Shown here piece after piece: positions 34,221-42,370 of a stretch of DNA of 64,000 nucleotides (positions are counted from its first letter, which is position 1; the number at the start of each line of letters is the position of its first letter). The notes beneath the pieces were generated by a model, which was not told the origin of the DNA, ran no database searches, and saw nothing but the letters and a program-made list of their open reading frames with translations. The stretch is from Mucilaginibacter celer (GTDB lineage: Bacteria > Bacteroidota > Bacteroidia > Sphingobacteriales > Sphingobacteriaceae), in NCBI RefSeq assembly GCF_003576455.2, contig NZ_CP032869.1, positions 3,100,001-3,164,000 of the forward strand, in the 5' to 3' direction. The position numbers were made by a program, and so were the translations under genes.

Positions 34221-35433
34221 GAGTACAAATTTAGTAAAACAAACAGATTTCGACGCTATAATAATTGGCGGAGGCGCATGCGGCCTCATGTGCGCCGTAC
34301 AGGCGGGCTTTTTAGGCAAACGGGTATTGGTACTTGAAAAAAACGACCGTGTGGGTGCCAAGATCCTCATCAGCGGCGGCGGGCGTTGTAACTACACCAA
34401 CCTGTACGCAACAGATCAGCAGTTTATATCGCAAAACCCGCATTTCTGTAAATCGGCCTTTTCGCAATGGACGGTTGATGATACCATCAGTTTTTTTGAA
34501 ACTTACGGCATCAGCGGAAAAGAAAAAACGTTGGGCCAGCTTTTCCCGGAGAGTGACAAAGCCAAAGATGTGGTAGAAGTTTTCACCAACCTTTGCGATG
34601 ACCTTGGCCAGGAAATTTGGCTCAATGCCGAAGTTAAAGCAGTTGAAAAAACGGACGATGGTTTTACTGTTCGTGCCGAAGTGAATGGCAAACAGGAATA
34701 TATAAGTGCACCAAGTGTGGTGATGGCCGCCGGTGGTTTACCCATCCCAAAAATGGGCGCTACAGATTTCGGATTGCGCACCGCCCGTAACTTCGGCCTG
34801 CAGATTATTGATACCGCCCCTGCCCTGGTACCGCTTACCATTACCGGTAAAGATCAGCCATGGTACGAGCAGTTATCCGGCAACAGTATTTTTTGCCGTG
34901 TTTGGAATGATAGAGCCAGTTTTGAAGAAAACATCCTGTTTACCCACTGGGGCCTGAGCGGACCGGCCATTCTTCAGATCTCATCCTACTGGAAACCCGG
35001 CGAGTTTATTTATATCGATCTGCTCCCTAACCAAAACATTGCCGAACTGATACAACAGGAACGCGAAGCTAACGGAAAACGAATGCTGCTGGCCTTTATA
35101 GCAAGCCTTTACACCCGCAAATTCGCCGAAGCTTTAAGCGATAAGCTGCCGGTTGAAAAAAACATGGCCTCATTAACCAAAACCGATATTGAAGAGATCA
35201 GCGCGCTGATCCACGAGTTTAAAGTAAAACCGGCCGGCGATAAGGGTTATGATAAGGCCGAAGTGATGCGCGGTGGGGTTGCTACCGATGAGTTATCGTC
35301 AAAAACATTGGAAGCTAAAAAAGTTCCCGGGTTGTTTTTTGGCGGCGAATGCGTGGATGTGACCGGCTGGCTGGGTGGATATAACTTTCAGTGGGCCTGG
35401 GCAAGCGGTTTTGTGATAGCGCAGAATCTATGA
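34219..35433 (+). CDS. BaiN/HI0933-type FAD-dependent oxidoreductase
   Basis: This 404-residue flavoprotein starts at the ATG at 34219, within CATG shared with the divergent nuoA start. The FAD-binding Rossmann motif is AIIIGGGACGLMCAVQAGFLGKRVLVLEKNDRVGAK. The characteristic ISGGGRCNYTN and PAPALVPLT-like segment (TAPALVPLTI) and LTHWGLSGPAIL follow. The C-terminal part has GGVATDELSSKTLEAKKVPGLFFGGECVDVTG. Relatives are annotated as aminoacetone-oxidase-like or BaiN. The natural substrate is unknown. The TGA stop is within the first unit of a word repeat. Confidence 0.9.
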   Translation: MSTNLVKQTDFDAIIIGGGACGLMCAVQAGFLGKRVLVLEKNDRVGAKILISGGGRCNYTNLYATDQQFISQNPHFCKSAFSQWTVDDTISFFETYGISGKEKTLGQLFPESDKAKDVVEVFTNLCDDLGQEIWLNAEVKAVEKTDDGFTVRAEVNGKQEYISAPSVVMAAGGLPIPKMGATDFGLRTARNFGLQIIDTAPALVPLTITGKDQPWYEQLSGNSIFCRVWNDRASFEENILFTHWGLSGPAILQISSYWKPGEFIYIDLLPNQNIAELIQQEREANGKRMLLAFIASLYTRKFAEALSDKLPVEKNMASLTKTDIEEISALIHEFKVKPAGDKGYDKAEVMRGGVATDELSSKTLEAKKVPGLFFGGECVDVTGWLGGYNFQWAWASGFVIAQNL

Positions 35434-35587
35434 CCGTTGATTTGTTTGATTAGGTTGATTTCGCTGATAGGATTTCACCGATTATTTGATGATTTCACCG
35501 ATTTTCCTTTGCACTCAGCCACTTAAAGCAGACGCTCGGTTCCTGCCGAGTGTCGACTATCTTCAGGCCTCCGGCCTGCGAGCGTTT
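35432..35587. repeat. Word repeat (CCGTTGATTTG/GATTTCACC) followed by a REP-like hairpin
   Basis: From 35432 the units TGACCGTTG, ATTTGTTTG, ATTAGGTTG and ATTTCGCTG are followed by GATTTCACCGATT repeats to about 35505. At 35524-35587 lie CTCGGTTCCTGCCGAG and AGGCCTCCGGCCT palindromes bounded by AGACGCTCG and CGAGCGTTTAA, a layout like the REP cluster at 3816-3920. This is the gap between the flavoprotein and GT2 genes. Confidence 0.6.
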
Positions 35588-35589
35588 AA

Positions 35590-36471
35590 TTACCGCTCCA
35601 CAATCTTATAATTCTTATACTCGCTTACCCTCCATCCTGTCAAATCTTCAACTTTTTGAAGCAGCTTCCTCCTGAAACTCATGCCATCTTTAAATTTCTT
35701 CGGATCAAAATCGATGTTCCAGTTGGTAGCCGCGATGCGTTTTTGCATGGGCTGCGGGTGGGTACCGGTAAAGCGGATCAGCCTGTCGGCATTGCTGTAA
35801 TCAAATTCGTAGGTTTCGGGCAGATGTTGTTCCATCCAGTCCTGGTCGTGATAAAACTGGTTGAAGTTGCGCACCTTGTTGCTTAGGCCTTTGGGTGGTT
35901 TTGCCCAGCCATAGTGGTAAATATAAGCATCGATCAGTTTAACATTAATCTTACGATCATTCAGCCTGAAACCCTGGGCATCGCGGTAGGAATGGATGCC
36001 TTTGATATTTTTCAGCAAGCGGATCTCGCGGCGATACCAGCGCCTCGAATGGCCGTAATAATCGTACGAACCATAAAAGTGCAGGTATTTAAACAACAGC
36101 CCTTCAATATTGGGTTTGTTCAAAGCCTCCTGCATTTCCTTTTTTATCAGCGGATGGTATTTTTCGTGCACCATCTCATCACCCTGGATATAAAAACACC
36201 AGTCGGCATCGGGCGATATGGCCGCGAAAGCTTTATCGGTTTCTACCGCGAAAACACGGCCGCCATCCCGTAATGACTCATCCCAAACCGAATCAATGAT
36301 TTTGATAATGGGCGAATTGATGCCTTCAATTAATCCGCGGGTACCGTCGTCGGAGTTGCCTACAACCACAATAAACTCGTCGCAAAGCGGCAGTATGGAT
36401 GTGATGGCCTCAACAATGGGGTAATCGTTACGTACAGCGTTCCTGATAAAGGTAAAACCGGATACTTTCAT
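35590..36471 (-). CDS. Glycosyltransferase family 2-like protein
   Basis: This 293-residue protein has the GT-A start VSGFTFIRNAVRNDYPIVEAITSILPLCDEFIVVVGNSDDGT and a donor-site stretch FAAISPDADWCFYIQGDEMVHE, where the DxD equivalent is replaced by QGDE. It is typical of the capsule or LPS-associated GT2 proteins of Bacteroidota that begin with KVSGFTFIRN. No membrane segment is seen. It lies between repeats and is monocistronic. Confidence 0.85.
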   Translation of the reverse strand: MKVSGFTFIRNAVRNDYPIVEAITSILPLCDEFIVVVGNSDDGTRGLIEGINSPIIKIIDSVWDESLRDGGRVFAVETDKAFAAISPDADWCFYIQGDEMVHEKYHPLIKKEMQEALNKPNIEGLLFKYLHFYGSYDYYGHSRRWYRREIRLLKNIKGIHSYRDAQGFRLNDRKINVKLIDAYIYHYGWAKPPKGLSNKVRNFNQFYHDQDWMEQHLPETYEFDYSNADRLIRFTGTHPQPMQKRIAATNWNIDFDPKKFKDGMSFRRKLLQKVEDLTGWRVSEYKNYKIVER

Positions 36472-36513
36472 AGATGGTGTTTGGTGGTATTACTATTGAC
36501 GAAACGCATTTTA

Positions 36514-36636
36514 ATTCCCTCCCTCGGGAGGGGGTGCGGCAGGCTGTGAAATGGCGGGAAGGGGTTTATACGCTATGCTTAACAAATAAGCCTATCGAAG
36601 AAACCCCTCCCTACACCCTCCCAGGGGAGGGAATCG
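36514..36636. repeat. Interspersed inverted repeat, CCCTCCCTCGGGAGG type
   Basis: The outer arms ATTCCCTCCCTCGGGAGGGG and CCCTCCCAGGGGAGGGAAT pair imperfectly, and inner GGGAAGGGGTTT pairs with AAACCCCTCCC. A weaker copy is at 2215-2336. The remaining gap up to 36744 holds only the icd terminator. Confidence 0.78.
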
Positions 36637-36693
36637 CTCAGGCCGCCGCTTTTAACGGTCTTCATCAACGTCGCAAAGATAGTAAGTTAAACT

Positions 36694-36725
36694 AAAAAGC
36701 CCCCGAATAGTCATCCGGAGGCTTT
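36694..36725 (-). terminator. Intrinsic terminator of isocitrate dehydrogenase
   Basis: On the minus strand AGCCTCCGG, ATGACTATT loop, then CGGGGGCTTTTTAG. It lies 20 bases past the icd stop. Confidence 0.85.
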
Positions 36726-36744
36726 AGTAATATTAAGGACTTGA

Positions 36745-38199
36745 TTATTGCCCCTGTGCCAGGGTATAACCAATTTTACCATCAAAATTCATCAGGAACT
36801 CTACCGAGCAAACTTTTACTTTAGCCGACAGGTCGGCAGCTATATGCAGCAGTTCTTTCTGGCTCACCTCGCGGCCGTCTTTTTTCTCAAAACGTACCCG
36901 GTATTCGTTCACCAGTTCGGTATAGATAGATCCGGTTGGCCAAACCTGGGTGCCCCGATTGGAGATCATCACGAGGTTAAAGTTATCGGTAAGGGCGACT
37001 TTGGCCAAATCGGCAAGCTCGGCAGGTTGCAGGTCGCTTCGCACAAATACGTCAACGCCTATCATTTCTTCTTTTACGCCGGTGGTTAAAGTAAGCTTGT
37101 TTTTGCTTGGTTTAAATACTTCGCCTTTTTCATCAAAGCCCTGGGTTGCAATAGCAGCGCCATTGGCGGGCAGTTTACCCAGGTTGGCAATAATGGCATC
37201 TGCAAACTCTTTGGTATTTGACGATGGGATAGCTTTATCACCAAAATCGCCGGTGTGCACGCCTTGCTCTAAAGTATACAATAAAGCGTTCTCAATTTTA
37301 GCGGCATTAGCCGAATCGCCAAGGAAACGGAGCATTGAAATACCCGATAACAACAAAGCGGTTGGGTTAGCAATACCTTTACCGGCAATATCAGGAGCGG
37401 TACCATGTACAGCCTCGAAAATGGAAATATTATCGCCAATATTAGCCGATGGAGCAAAACCTAAACCACCAACTAAACCGGCACACAAATCAGATACAAT
37501 ATCGCCCTGCAGGTTTGTTAACACGATAGATTGAAAAGTTTCGGGGCGTGATACCAGTTTCATGCACAAATCATCAACAATAATATCAGATGCCTGGATC
37601 TCCGGAAAATCTTTCGCTACTTCATAAAACACCTCTAAAAACATACCATCAGTAAGTTTCATGATATTGGCTTTATGGCCGCAAGCCAGTTTGGTATAAC
37701 CTTTACGGCGCGCCATCTCAAAAGCATAACGGATTACCTGCTCCGAACCGGGGCGGGTAATGATCCTGCGACCAACAGCAACATCATAAGTCAACAGGTG
37801 CTCAATGCCGCCATAAGTATCTTCAATATTTTCGCGGATGATGGTTAAATTGATAGGGATACCGGCTTTTGAAAACACGGTATCAACACCGTTCAGTGTA
37901 CGGAAATCGCGTTGGTTGGCGTAAGTGTTCCATACTTTGCGGGCGGTTACATTTATGCTTTTTACACCCTTGCCTTTTGGCGTTTCCATCGGGCCTTTAA
38001 ACAGGATACCTAATTTTTCGATGGTATCTTTGGCAAGCACCGTCATACCGGTTGAGTGGCCCGCATCAAAATAAGATTTACCCATTTCAACAAACTCATA
38101 CTCAAGCTGTACGTTGCAAGCTTCAAAAATATTCAAAACGGCGCTCATTATCTCCGGCCCAATGCCATCGCCGTTTGCTACTGCTATTTTAGTTTTCAT
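36745..38199 (-). CDS. icd: NADP-dependent isocitrate dehydrogenase
   Basis: This 484-residue enzyme oxidatively decarboxylates isocitrate to 2-oxoglutarate in the TCA cycle. The N-terminus KIAVANGDGIGPEIM is the isopropylmalate/isocitrate dehydrogenase pattern. Metal and substrate segments are visible (LTIIRENIEDTYGGIEH, ACGHKANIMKLTDG, IIVDDLCMKLV, ADLCAGLVGGLGFAPSANIGD, FEAVHGTAPDIAGKGIANPT). The chain is longer than short IDHs because of a C-terminal domain (about residues 340-484) seen in the Rickettsia-like type II form. Downstream is a strong terminator. Confidence 0.93.
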   Translation of the reverse strand: MKTKIAVANGDGIGPEIMSAVLNIFEACNVQLEYEFVEMGKSYFDAGHSTGMTVLAKDTIEKLGILFKGPMETPKGKGVKSINVTARKVWNTYANQRDFRTLNGVDTVFSKAGIPINLTIIRENIEDTYGGIEHLLTYDVAVGRRIITRPGSEQVIRYAFEMARRKGYTKLACGHKANIMKLTDGMFLEVFYEVAKDFPEIQASDIIVDDLCMKLVSRPETFQSIVLTNLQGDIVSDLCAGLVGGLGFAPSANIGDNISIFEAVHGTAPDIAGKGIANPTALLLSGISMLRFLGDSANAAKIENALLYTLEQGVHTGDFGDKAIPSSNTKEFADAIIANLGKLPANGAAIATQGFDEKGEVFKPSKNKLTLTTGVKEEMIGVDVFVRSDLQPAELADLAKVALTDNFNLVMISNRGTQVWPTGSIYTELVNEYRVRFEKKDGREVSQKELLHIAADLSAKVKVCSVEFLMNFDGKIGYTLAQGQ

Positions 38200-38375
38200 A
38201 AAAAAGATGTTAAAAATGTAAAAAACGGGGCAAAGGTACGGCTTTTTGAATTTGGTGCGGGCGATGCACCATCAATTTGTGACATTACGATTAGCGCATT
38301 TAGCCGATTGATGCGTTAATTTGCATATTTAAAAGCCGGAAAAAGCCGGTTATACTTATCAAACAAAATCACTAT

Positions 38376-38777
38376 ATGAAGGCACTCGCCAGGCAACTTT
38401 TTAAAACATTCCTTTTTTCGGTAATCATATCCATCGTGGCAAGTTGCGCCTATTACGCCTTACAAAACAAAGGGGTTGATCAGGATTTGAAAAGCATTCT
38501 GCCATCACTAAGCGAAAGTGTGGCTTTTTTAAATATTATCATTTTTGTAATGAGCCTGCCTACGCTGTTTTTAGCTAATCCGGCATATTACAATAACTTA
38601 TCTATCCGATTAGTGCTTTATTATGCAGGATCGATAGTGTTCCTGATCACAGCTTTCAGGCTGGAGAATTTAAGCCCGGATAACAAGGCGCTTTATTTTA
38701 TTACTGCCGTAACTTTTATTGTTGTGCATAGCGTATTTTATTACCTCATGACAAAAAAGCGGGTGTTGAAACGCTGA
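38376..38777 (+). CDS. Hypothetical four-TM membrane protein
   Basis: This 133-residue protein has four hydrophobic segments (about 10-28, 47-65, 78-95 and 104-123) and short basic ends. The FLFSVIISIVASCAYYAL segment and FIVVHSVFYYLMTKKRVLKR end have no family match I can name. It lies 60 bases upstream of purK on the same strand and is probably not functionally linked. Confidence 0.6.
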   Translation: MKALARQLFKTFLFSVIISIVASCAYYALQNKGVDQDLKSILPSLSESVAFLNIIIFVMSLPTLFLANPAYYNNLSIRLVLYYAGSIVFLITAFRLENLSPDNKALYFITAVTFIVVHSVFYYLMTKKRVLKR

Positions 38778-38837
38778 TGTTTGCGCATTTTATAGGCTTT
38801 TTAAAAGATTTAGGCTAAACTTGCATCTTCAAAAAAT

Positions 38838-39977
38838 ATGAAAGCATTTTACGGAGACTTAAAACTGGGTATTTTAGGCGGCGGCCAATTGGGCCGCATG
38901 CTGATACAGCAAGCAATAAACTACAACGTTACTGTTAAAATACTCGATCCCGACCGCGAAGCCCCATGCCGTAAGCTGTGCGATGAGTTTAACGTAGGTT
39001 CATTAGGCGATTACGAAACCGTTTACAACTTCGGCAAAACTGTCGACCTGTTAACCATCGAAATAGAAAAGGTTAACGTAGATGCGCTTGAGCAACTGGA
39101 AAAAGAAGGCGTGCTGGTATACCCGCAATCGCGCGTTATCCGCCTGATACAGGATAAAGGCTTGCAGAAACAGTTTTTTAAAGAAAACGACATCCCTACC
39201 GCCGATTTCCAGATCATCACATCGCCACAACAATTACAACAAAGCTTAATCCCTTTCCCATACATCCAAAAGCTGCGTAAAGATGGCTATGATGGCAAAG
39301 GCGTTTACAAAGTAATTGACGAAAGCTACCTGGCCGGAGCTTTTAAAGAGCCAAGCCTGATAGAACAATGGATTGATTTTGAAAAGGAAATTGCCGTAAT
39401 AGTAGCCCGTAACGAAAACGGCGAAATCAGCACCTTCCCGATGGTTGAGATGGAGTTTAACCCCAAAGCCAACCTTGTTGAGTTTTTGATAGCACCATCA
39501 ACCCTACCCTTCGCCGTACAGCAAAAAGCCGAGCAGATAGCCAAGAAAATAGCTGATAGCCTGAAAATAGTTGGCTTATTGGCTGTTGAAATGTTTTTGG
39601 ATAAACAAGGTAGAATTTTAGTTAATGAATTGGCCCCACGCCCGCATAACAGCGGTCACCAAACCATTGAAGGTAACGTGGTATCGCAATTTGAGCAGCA
39701 TTTAAGGGCGATATTTAACCAGCCTTTAGGCGATACCGCCAGCCTGAACAATGCCATTATGGTGAATGTTTTGGGAGAGGCCGGTTATGAAGGTCCGGCT
39801 GTTTACCAGGGCATAGAGAAAGTACTGAAGGTGCCAGGCGTATATATTCATCTTTACGGTAAAGCTTTGACTAAGCCGTTCAGAAAAATGGGCCATGTAA
39901 CTATTGTTGATGCTGATCGGGAAAAAGCCATCGAAAAAGCAAAGTTTGTCCAGAAAACACTAAAAGTAATAAGCTAA
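38838..39977 (+). CDS. purK: N5-carboxyaminoimidazole ribonucleotide synthase
   Basis: This 379-residue ATP-grasp enzyme uses ATP and bicarbonate to carboxylate AIR in purine synthesis. It begins with the pre-ATP-grasp motif LGILGGGQLGRMLIQQA and has the ATP-grasp core around FIQKLRKDGYDGKGVYKV and LIEQWIDFEKEIAVIV. The C-terminal NELAPRPHNSGHQTIE is the signature of PurK. The stop is 3 bases from a word-repeat arm that opens the inserted four-helix-bundle cassette. purE, which uses its product, follows after that cassette. Confidence 0.95.
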   Translation: MKAFYGDLKLGILGGGQLGRMLIQQAINYNVTVKILDPDREAPCRKLCDEFNVGSLGDYETVYNFGKTVDLLTIEIEKVNVDALEQLEKEGVLVYPQSRVIRLIQDKGLQKQFFKENDIPTADFQIITSPQQLQQSLIPFPYIQKLRKDGYDGKGVYKVIDESYLAGAFKEPSLIEQWIDFEKEIAVIVARNENGEISTFPMVEMEFNPKANLVEFLIAPSTLPFAVQQKAEQIAKKIADSLKIVGLLAVEMFLDKQGRILVNELAPRPHNSGHQTIEGNVVSQFEQHLRAIFNQPLGDTASLNNAIMVNVLGEAGYEGPAVYQGIEKVLKVPGVYIHLYGKALTKPFRKMGHVTIVDADREKAIEKAKFVQKTLKVIS

Positions 39978-40416
39978 GAAGTTCATGGTTCATAGATCAT
40001 AGTTCATAGTAGAAAATGGCTTTTAGATTCGAAGACCTCCAGGTTTGGCAGAAGGCCATGGATTTGGATGAATACATAAATCAGTTGACAAAAACCTTTC
40101 CAAAGGAAGAAATTTATATTTTAACGTCGCAAATAAAACGTGCTGCCGATTCTGTTGTTCTTAATATAGCTGAAGGTTCAACAGGCCAAAGTAAAGCAGT
40201 TTTTAAAGTCTTTTTAGGATATTCCCTAAGATCTGCAATTGAAGTTGTGAGTTGTCTTTTTATTGCGAAAAGACGAAATTATATCACTGAAGAAAAATTT
40301 AAGGAATTATACACCGATTATGAAGTATTGGTAAAAATGATCACCGCGCTAAAAAACTCTATTTAGCCCATTCTACCATGAACCATGAACCATGATCTAT
40401 GAACCATGAACCAATT
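39978..40416. mobile_element. IVP-type cassette: inverted word-repeat arms flanking a four-helix-bundle gene
   Basis: The left arm (39981-40010) and the reverse complement of the right arm (40376-40412) agree in 28 of 30 bases. They share GTTCATGGTTCATAGATCAT, an A/G difference, GTTCAT, an A/G difference and GT. The arms are built from 7-nt units (GTTCATG, GTTCATA, GATCATA). Between them is one gene for an S23/IVP four-helix-bundle protein. The element lies exactly between purK (stop 39977) and purE (ATG 40417) and does not disrupt either. No target-site duplication is obvious. The mobile-element call is inference from structure. Confidence 0.6.
40016..40366 (+). CDS. Four-helix-bundle protein of the 23S rRNA intervening-sequence (S23/IVP) family
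   Basis: This 116-residue all-helical protein belongs to the family encoded by intervening sequences in 23S rRNA genes and is related in fold to bacterial accessory Avd proteins of diversity-generating retroelements. It starts MAFRFEDLQVWQKAMDL (helix 1) and includes EIYILTSQIKRAADSVVLNIAEGS (helix 2), FKVFLGYSLRSAIEVVSCLFIAKRR (helix 3) and YTDYEVLVKMITALKNSI (helix 4). The family is believed to form a pentamer that binds nucleic acid. Here it is not in rRNA but sits between purK and purE, flanked by inverted word repeats. The function is unknown. Confidence 0.9.
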   Translation: MAFRFEDLQVWQKAMDLDEYINQLTKTFPKEEIYILTSQIKRAADSVVLNIAEGSTGQSKAVFKVFLGYSLRSAIEVVSCLFIAKRRNYITEEKFKELYTDYEVLVKMITALKNSI

Positions 40417-40908
40417 ATGAGTACAAAAGTCGCCATTATAATGGGCAGCAAATCCGATTTGAATGTAATGCAGGATGCTGCCGATGTTTTAGCCGAATTA
40501 GGCGTTGAGTATGAAATAACCGTAGTATCGGCCCACCGCACACCCGATAGAATGTTCAGCTACGCCCGCGCAGCTGCCGATCGTGGTATTAAAGTGATCA
40601 TTGCCGGTGCCGGCGGTGCAGCGCATTTACCGGGCATGGTGGCATCATTAACTCATTTGCCGGTTATTGGTGTACCTGTAAAATCAAGCAATTCTATCGA
40701 TGGCTGGGATTCTATCCTGTCTATCTTACAAATGCCAAACGGCATTCCGGTAGCAACAGTAGCATTAAACGCTGCAAAAAACGCAGGCATCCTTGCAGCG
40801 CAGATCCTGTCAACCGCCGATGATTACCTGGTAAAAAACCTTATCGACTTTAAAGAAACCCTTAAAAAGAAGGTTGAAGAATCGGCAAGGGAAATGGAAG
40901 GTGAATAG
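40417..40908 (+). CDS. purE: N5-carboxyaminoimidazole ribonucleotide mutase
   Basis: This 163-residue enzyme rearranges N5-CAIR to CAIR in purine synthesis. The ATG at 40417 is preferred over one at 40399, which lies inside the word repeat. Motifs are [22 protein letters not shown] (the SxSD phosphate loop), [15 protein letters not shown] (the catalytic His) and [25 protein letters not shown]. It is the partner of purK, and the two are separated by the inserted cassette. The stop (TAG) falls inside the next word-repeat arm. Confidence 0.95.
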   Translation: MSTKVAIIMGSKSDLNVMQDAADVLAELGVEYEITVVSAHRTPDRMFSYARAAADRGIKVIIAGAGGAAHLPGMVASLTHLPVIGVPVKSSNSIDGWDSILSILQMPNGIPVATVALNAAKNAGILAAQILSTADDYLVKNLIDFKETLKKKVEESAREMEGE

Positions 40909-41052
40909 AGATTAGAGGTTGGAGGTTGGAGATTAGAGATTAGTTGTCTGATGGAAAAAACCCGTAAACAAATAAGGTCGCGGATAAATGGCGACCTTAT
41001 TTGTTTAGTAATATGCTGCCTAATCTCTAATCTCCAACCTCTAATCTCTCTA
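40906..41052. repeat. Word-repeat inverted repeat (GATTAGAGATTGGAG) with a nested perfect hairpin
   Basis: The left arm (40906-40943) has units GATTAGA, GGTTGGA, GGTTGGA, GATTAGA and GATTAG. The right arm (41020-41050) is its reverse complement. The core has a perfect 16-bp stem, AAACAAATAAGGTCGC (40966-40981) against GCGACCTTATTTGTTT (40991-41006), with a 9-nt loop. The arms supply the purE stop and reach the stop of the convergent yqgE gene. Confidence 0.8.
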
Positions 41053-41613
41053 ATTAAGCGCCGGATTTTCCGGAAAATTAGCAATGTGGGCATAACGCTG
41101 GCCCAGGTTAACCACTACGTGTTTCCAAAGTTCCTGCTCATCGAGGGTAAAAAGGCTTTCTACATCAAATTTATTGGCTACTATCCAGCTGTCTTCTTTT
41201 ATTTCTTCGTCAAGCTGTTGCGGTGTCCAGCCGGAGTAACCTGCAAAAAACTTGATCTCGTTGGGGCCTAACTGGTAGTTGGATACCAGTTGTTTTACCT
41301 GTTCAAAATCGCCTCCCCAGTATAGACCATCGGCTATTTCAATGCCATCGTCAATTTTATCGGGAGCGCAGTGGATAAAGTGCAGGGTGTTTTTGGCTAC
41401 GGGGCCGCCTTCATAAACCGCTATCTCCGAATAAGAAACATCGGGCAGTACATCGCCTAATAAATATTCGCTTTGGTGGTTCAGGATAAAACCCATGGCA
41501 CCATCTTCAGAGTATTCTGTTAAAATAATTACCGATCTTTTAAAATTCGGGTCCATCATAAAAGGCTCCGAAATAAGTAAATGGCCTGCCGCGGCCGATA
41601 TAGGACTAAGCAT
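41050..41613 (-). CDS. YqgE/AlgH family protein
   Basis: This 187-residue protein has the family start GHLLISEPFMMDPNFKRSVIIL and the middle GAMGFILNHQSEYLLGDVLPD. The C-terminal half has IKFFAGYSGWTPQQLDEEIKEDSWIVA and the Trp-rich HVVVNLGQRYA. The family is widespread and its function is unsettled; no catalytic motif is known. It is convergent with purE and its stop lies at the edge of a word repeat. Confidence 0.9.
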   Translation of the reverse strand: MLSPISAAAGHLLISEPFMMDPNFKRSVIILTEYSEDGAMGFILNHQSEYLLGDVLPDVSYSEIAVYEGGPVAKNTLHFIHCAPDKIDDGIEIADGLYWGGDFEQVKQLVSNYQLGPNEIKFFAGYSGWTPQQLDEEIKEDSWIVANKFDVESLFTLDEQELWKHVVVNLGQRYAHIANFPENPALN

Positions 41614-41707
41614 AAAGTTTAGCTGTTTAAATACACAACAAGCATAGTAAAAATATGTTCAATTACATATAATGATTTACATCATTATATACGGTTTAAT
41701 TAATTTG

Positions 41708-41715
41708 TAAGTTTG
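41708..41715 (+). promoter_or_regulatory. Putative -7 promoter box of pdxH (TAAGTTTG)
   Basis: This matches the Bacteroidota -7 consensus TAnnTTTG exactly. The -33 box is not clear upstream. If used, the transcript would have a very short leader or start downstream of the first ATG candidates. Confidence 0.35.
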
Positions 41716-41722
41716 CAACATA

Positions 41723-42370
41723 ATGAATCAGCAGGAACTACAAAATTTAAGGCAGGATTACAGCGCCTCTACCCTGTCGGAAAAAACCACCAAAGCCGAC
41801 CCGATGAAACAGTTTGACCAATGGTTTAACGAAGCATTAGAGGCAAAATTGCACGAACCTAATGCCATGACGCTCGCAACAGCCACGGTAACCGGCAAAC
41901 CATCGGCCCGTATTGTGTTGTTGAAAGGCTTTAATACAGATGGTTTTATGTTTTTCACCAACTACCTAAGCCGCAAGGGTAAGGAGATAGCTAAAAACCC
42001 ACAAGGGGCTTTAACCTTTTTTTGGTCGGGTTTGGAACGCCAGGTGCGGATTGAAGGGACTATTGAGAAAGTAAGCAAGGAAGAATCTGAAAGATATTTT
42101 CATTCGCGCCCAAAAGGCAGCCAGGTTGGAGCCGTAGTATCGCCGCAAAGCCAGGAAATTGATGGCCGCGAAGAGCTTGAGCAAAAATGGAACGAGTTGG
42201 AAGCTGAATATGCCGATAAAGAAGTGCCCAAACCATCGTATTGGGGTGGCTACATCTTAAAACCGCAGCTGATAGAGTTTTGGCAGGGCCGCCCCAGCCG
42301 CATGCACGATCGTATCCTGTATAAAAAAACTGATAAAAAAAGCTGGAAAAAAGTACGCCTTGCACCATGA
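41723..42370 (+). CDS. pdxH: Pyridoxamine 5'-phosphate oxidase
   Basis: This 215-residue FMN enzyme oxidises pyridoxamine or pyridoxine 5'-phosphate to PLP. It shows the family start LRQDYSASTLSEK, the FMN strand PSARIVLLKGFNTDGFMFFTNYLSRKGKEI, LVFFWSGLERQVRIEGTIEKV-like segment (LTFFWSGLERQVRIEG) and the C-terminal IEFWQGRPSRMHDRILY with the conserved Arg. Its last four bases overlap the ATG of nuoC, so the two are coupled. A -7 box, TAAGTTTG (41708-41715), lies just upstream, 8 bases before the ATG. Confidence 0.95.
   Translation: MNQQELQNLRQDYSASTLSEKTTKADPMKQFDQWFNEALEAKLHEPNAMTLATATVTGKPSARIVLLKGFNTDGFMFFTNYLSRKGKEIAKNPQGALTFFWSGLERQVRIEGTIEKVSKEESERYFHSRPKGSQVGAVVSPQSQEIDGREELEQKWNELEAEYADKEVPKPSYWGGYILKPQLIEFWQGRPSRMHDRILYKKTDKKSWKKVRLAP

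Noticed and set aside
40016..40366. Diversity-generating retroelement Avd gene
   Set aside because: The fold is related, but there is no reverse transcriptase, template repeat or variable repeat nearby; IVP-family assignment is better.
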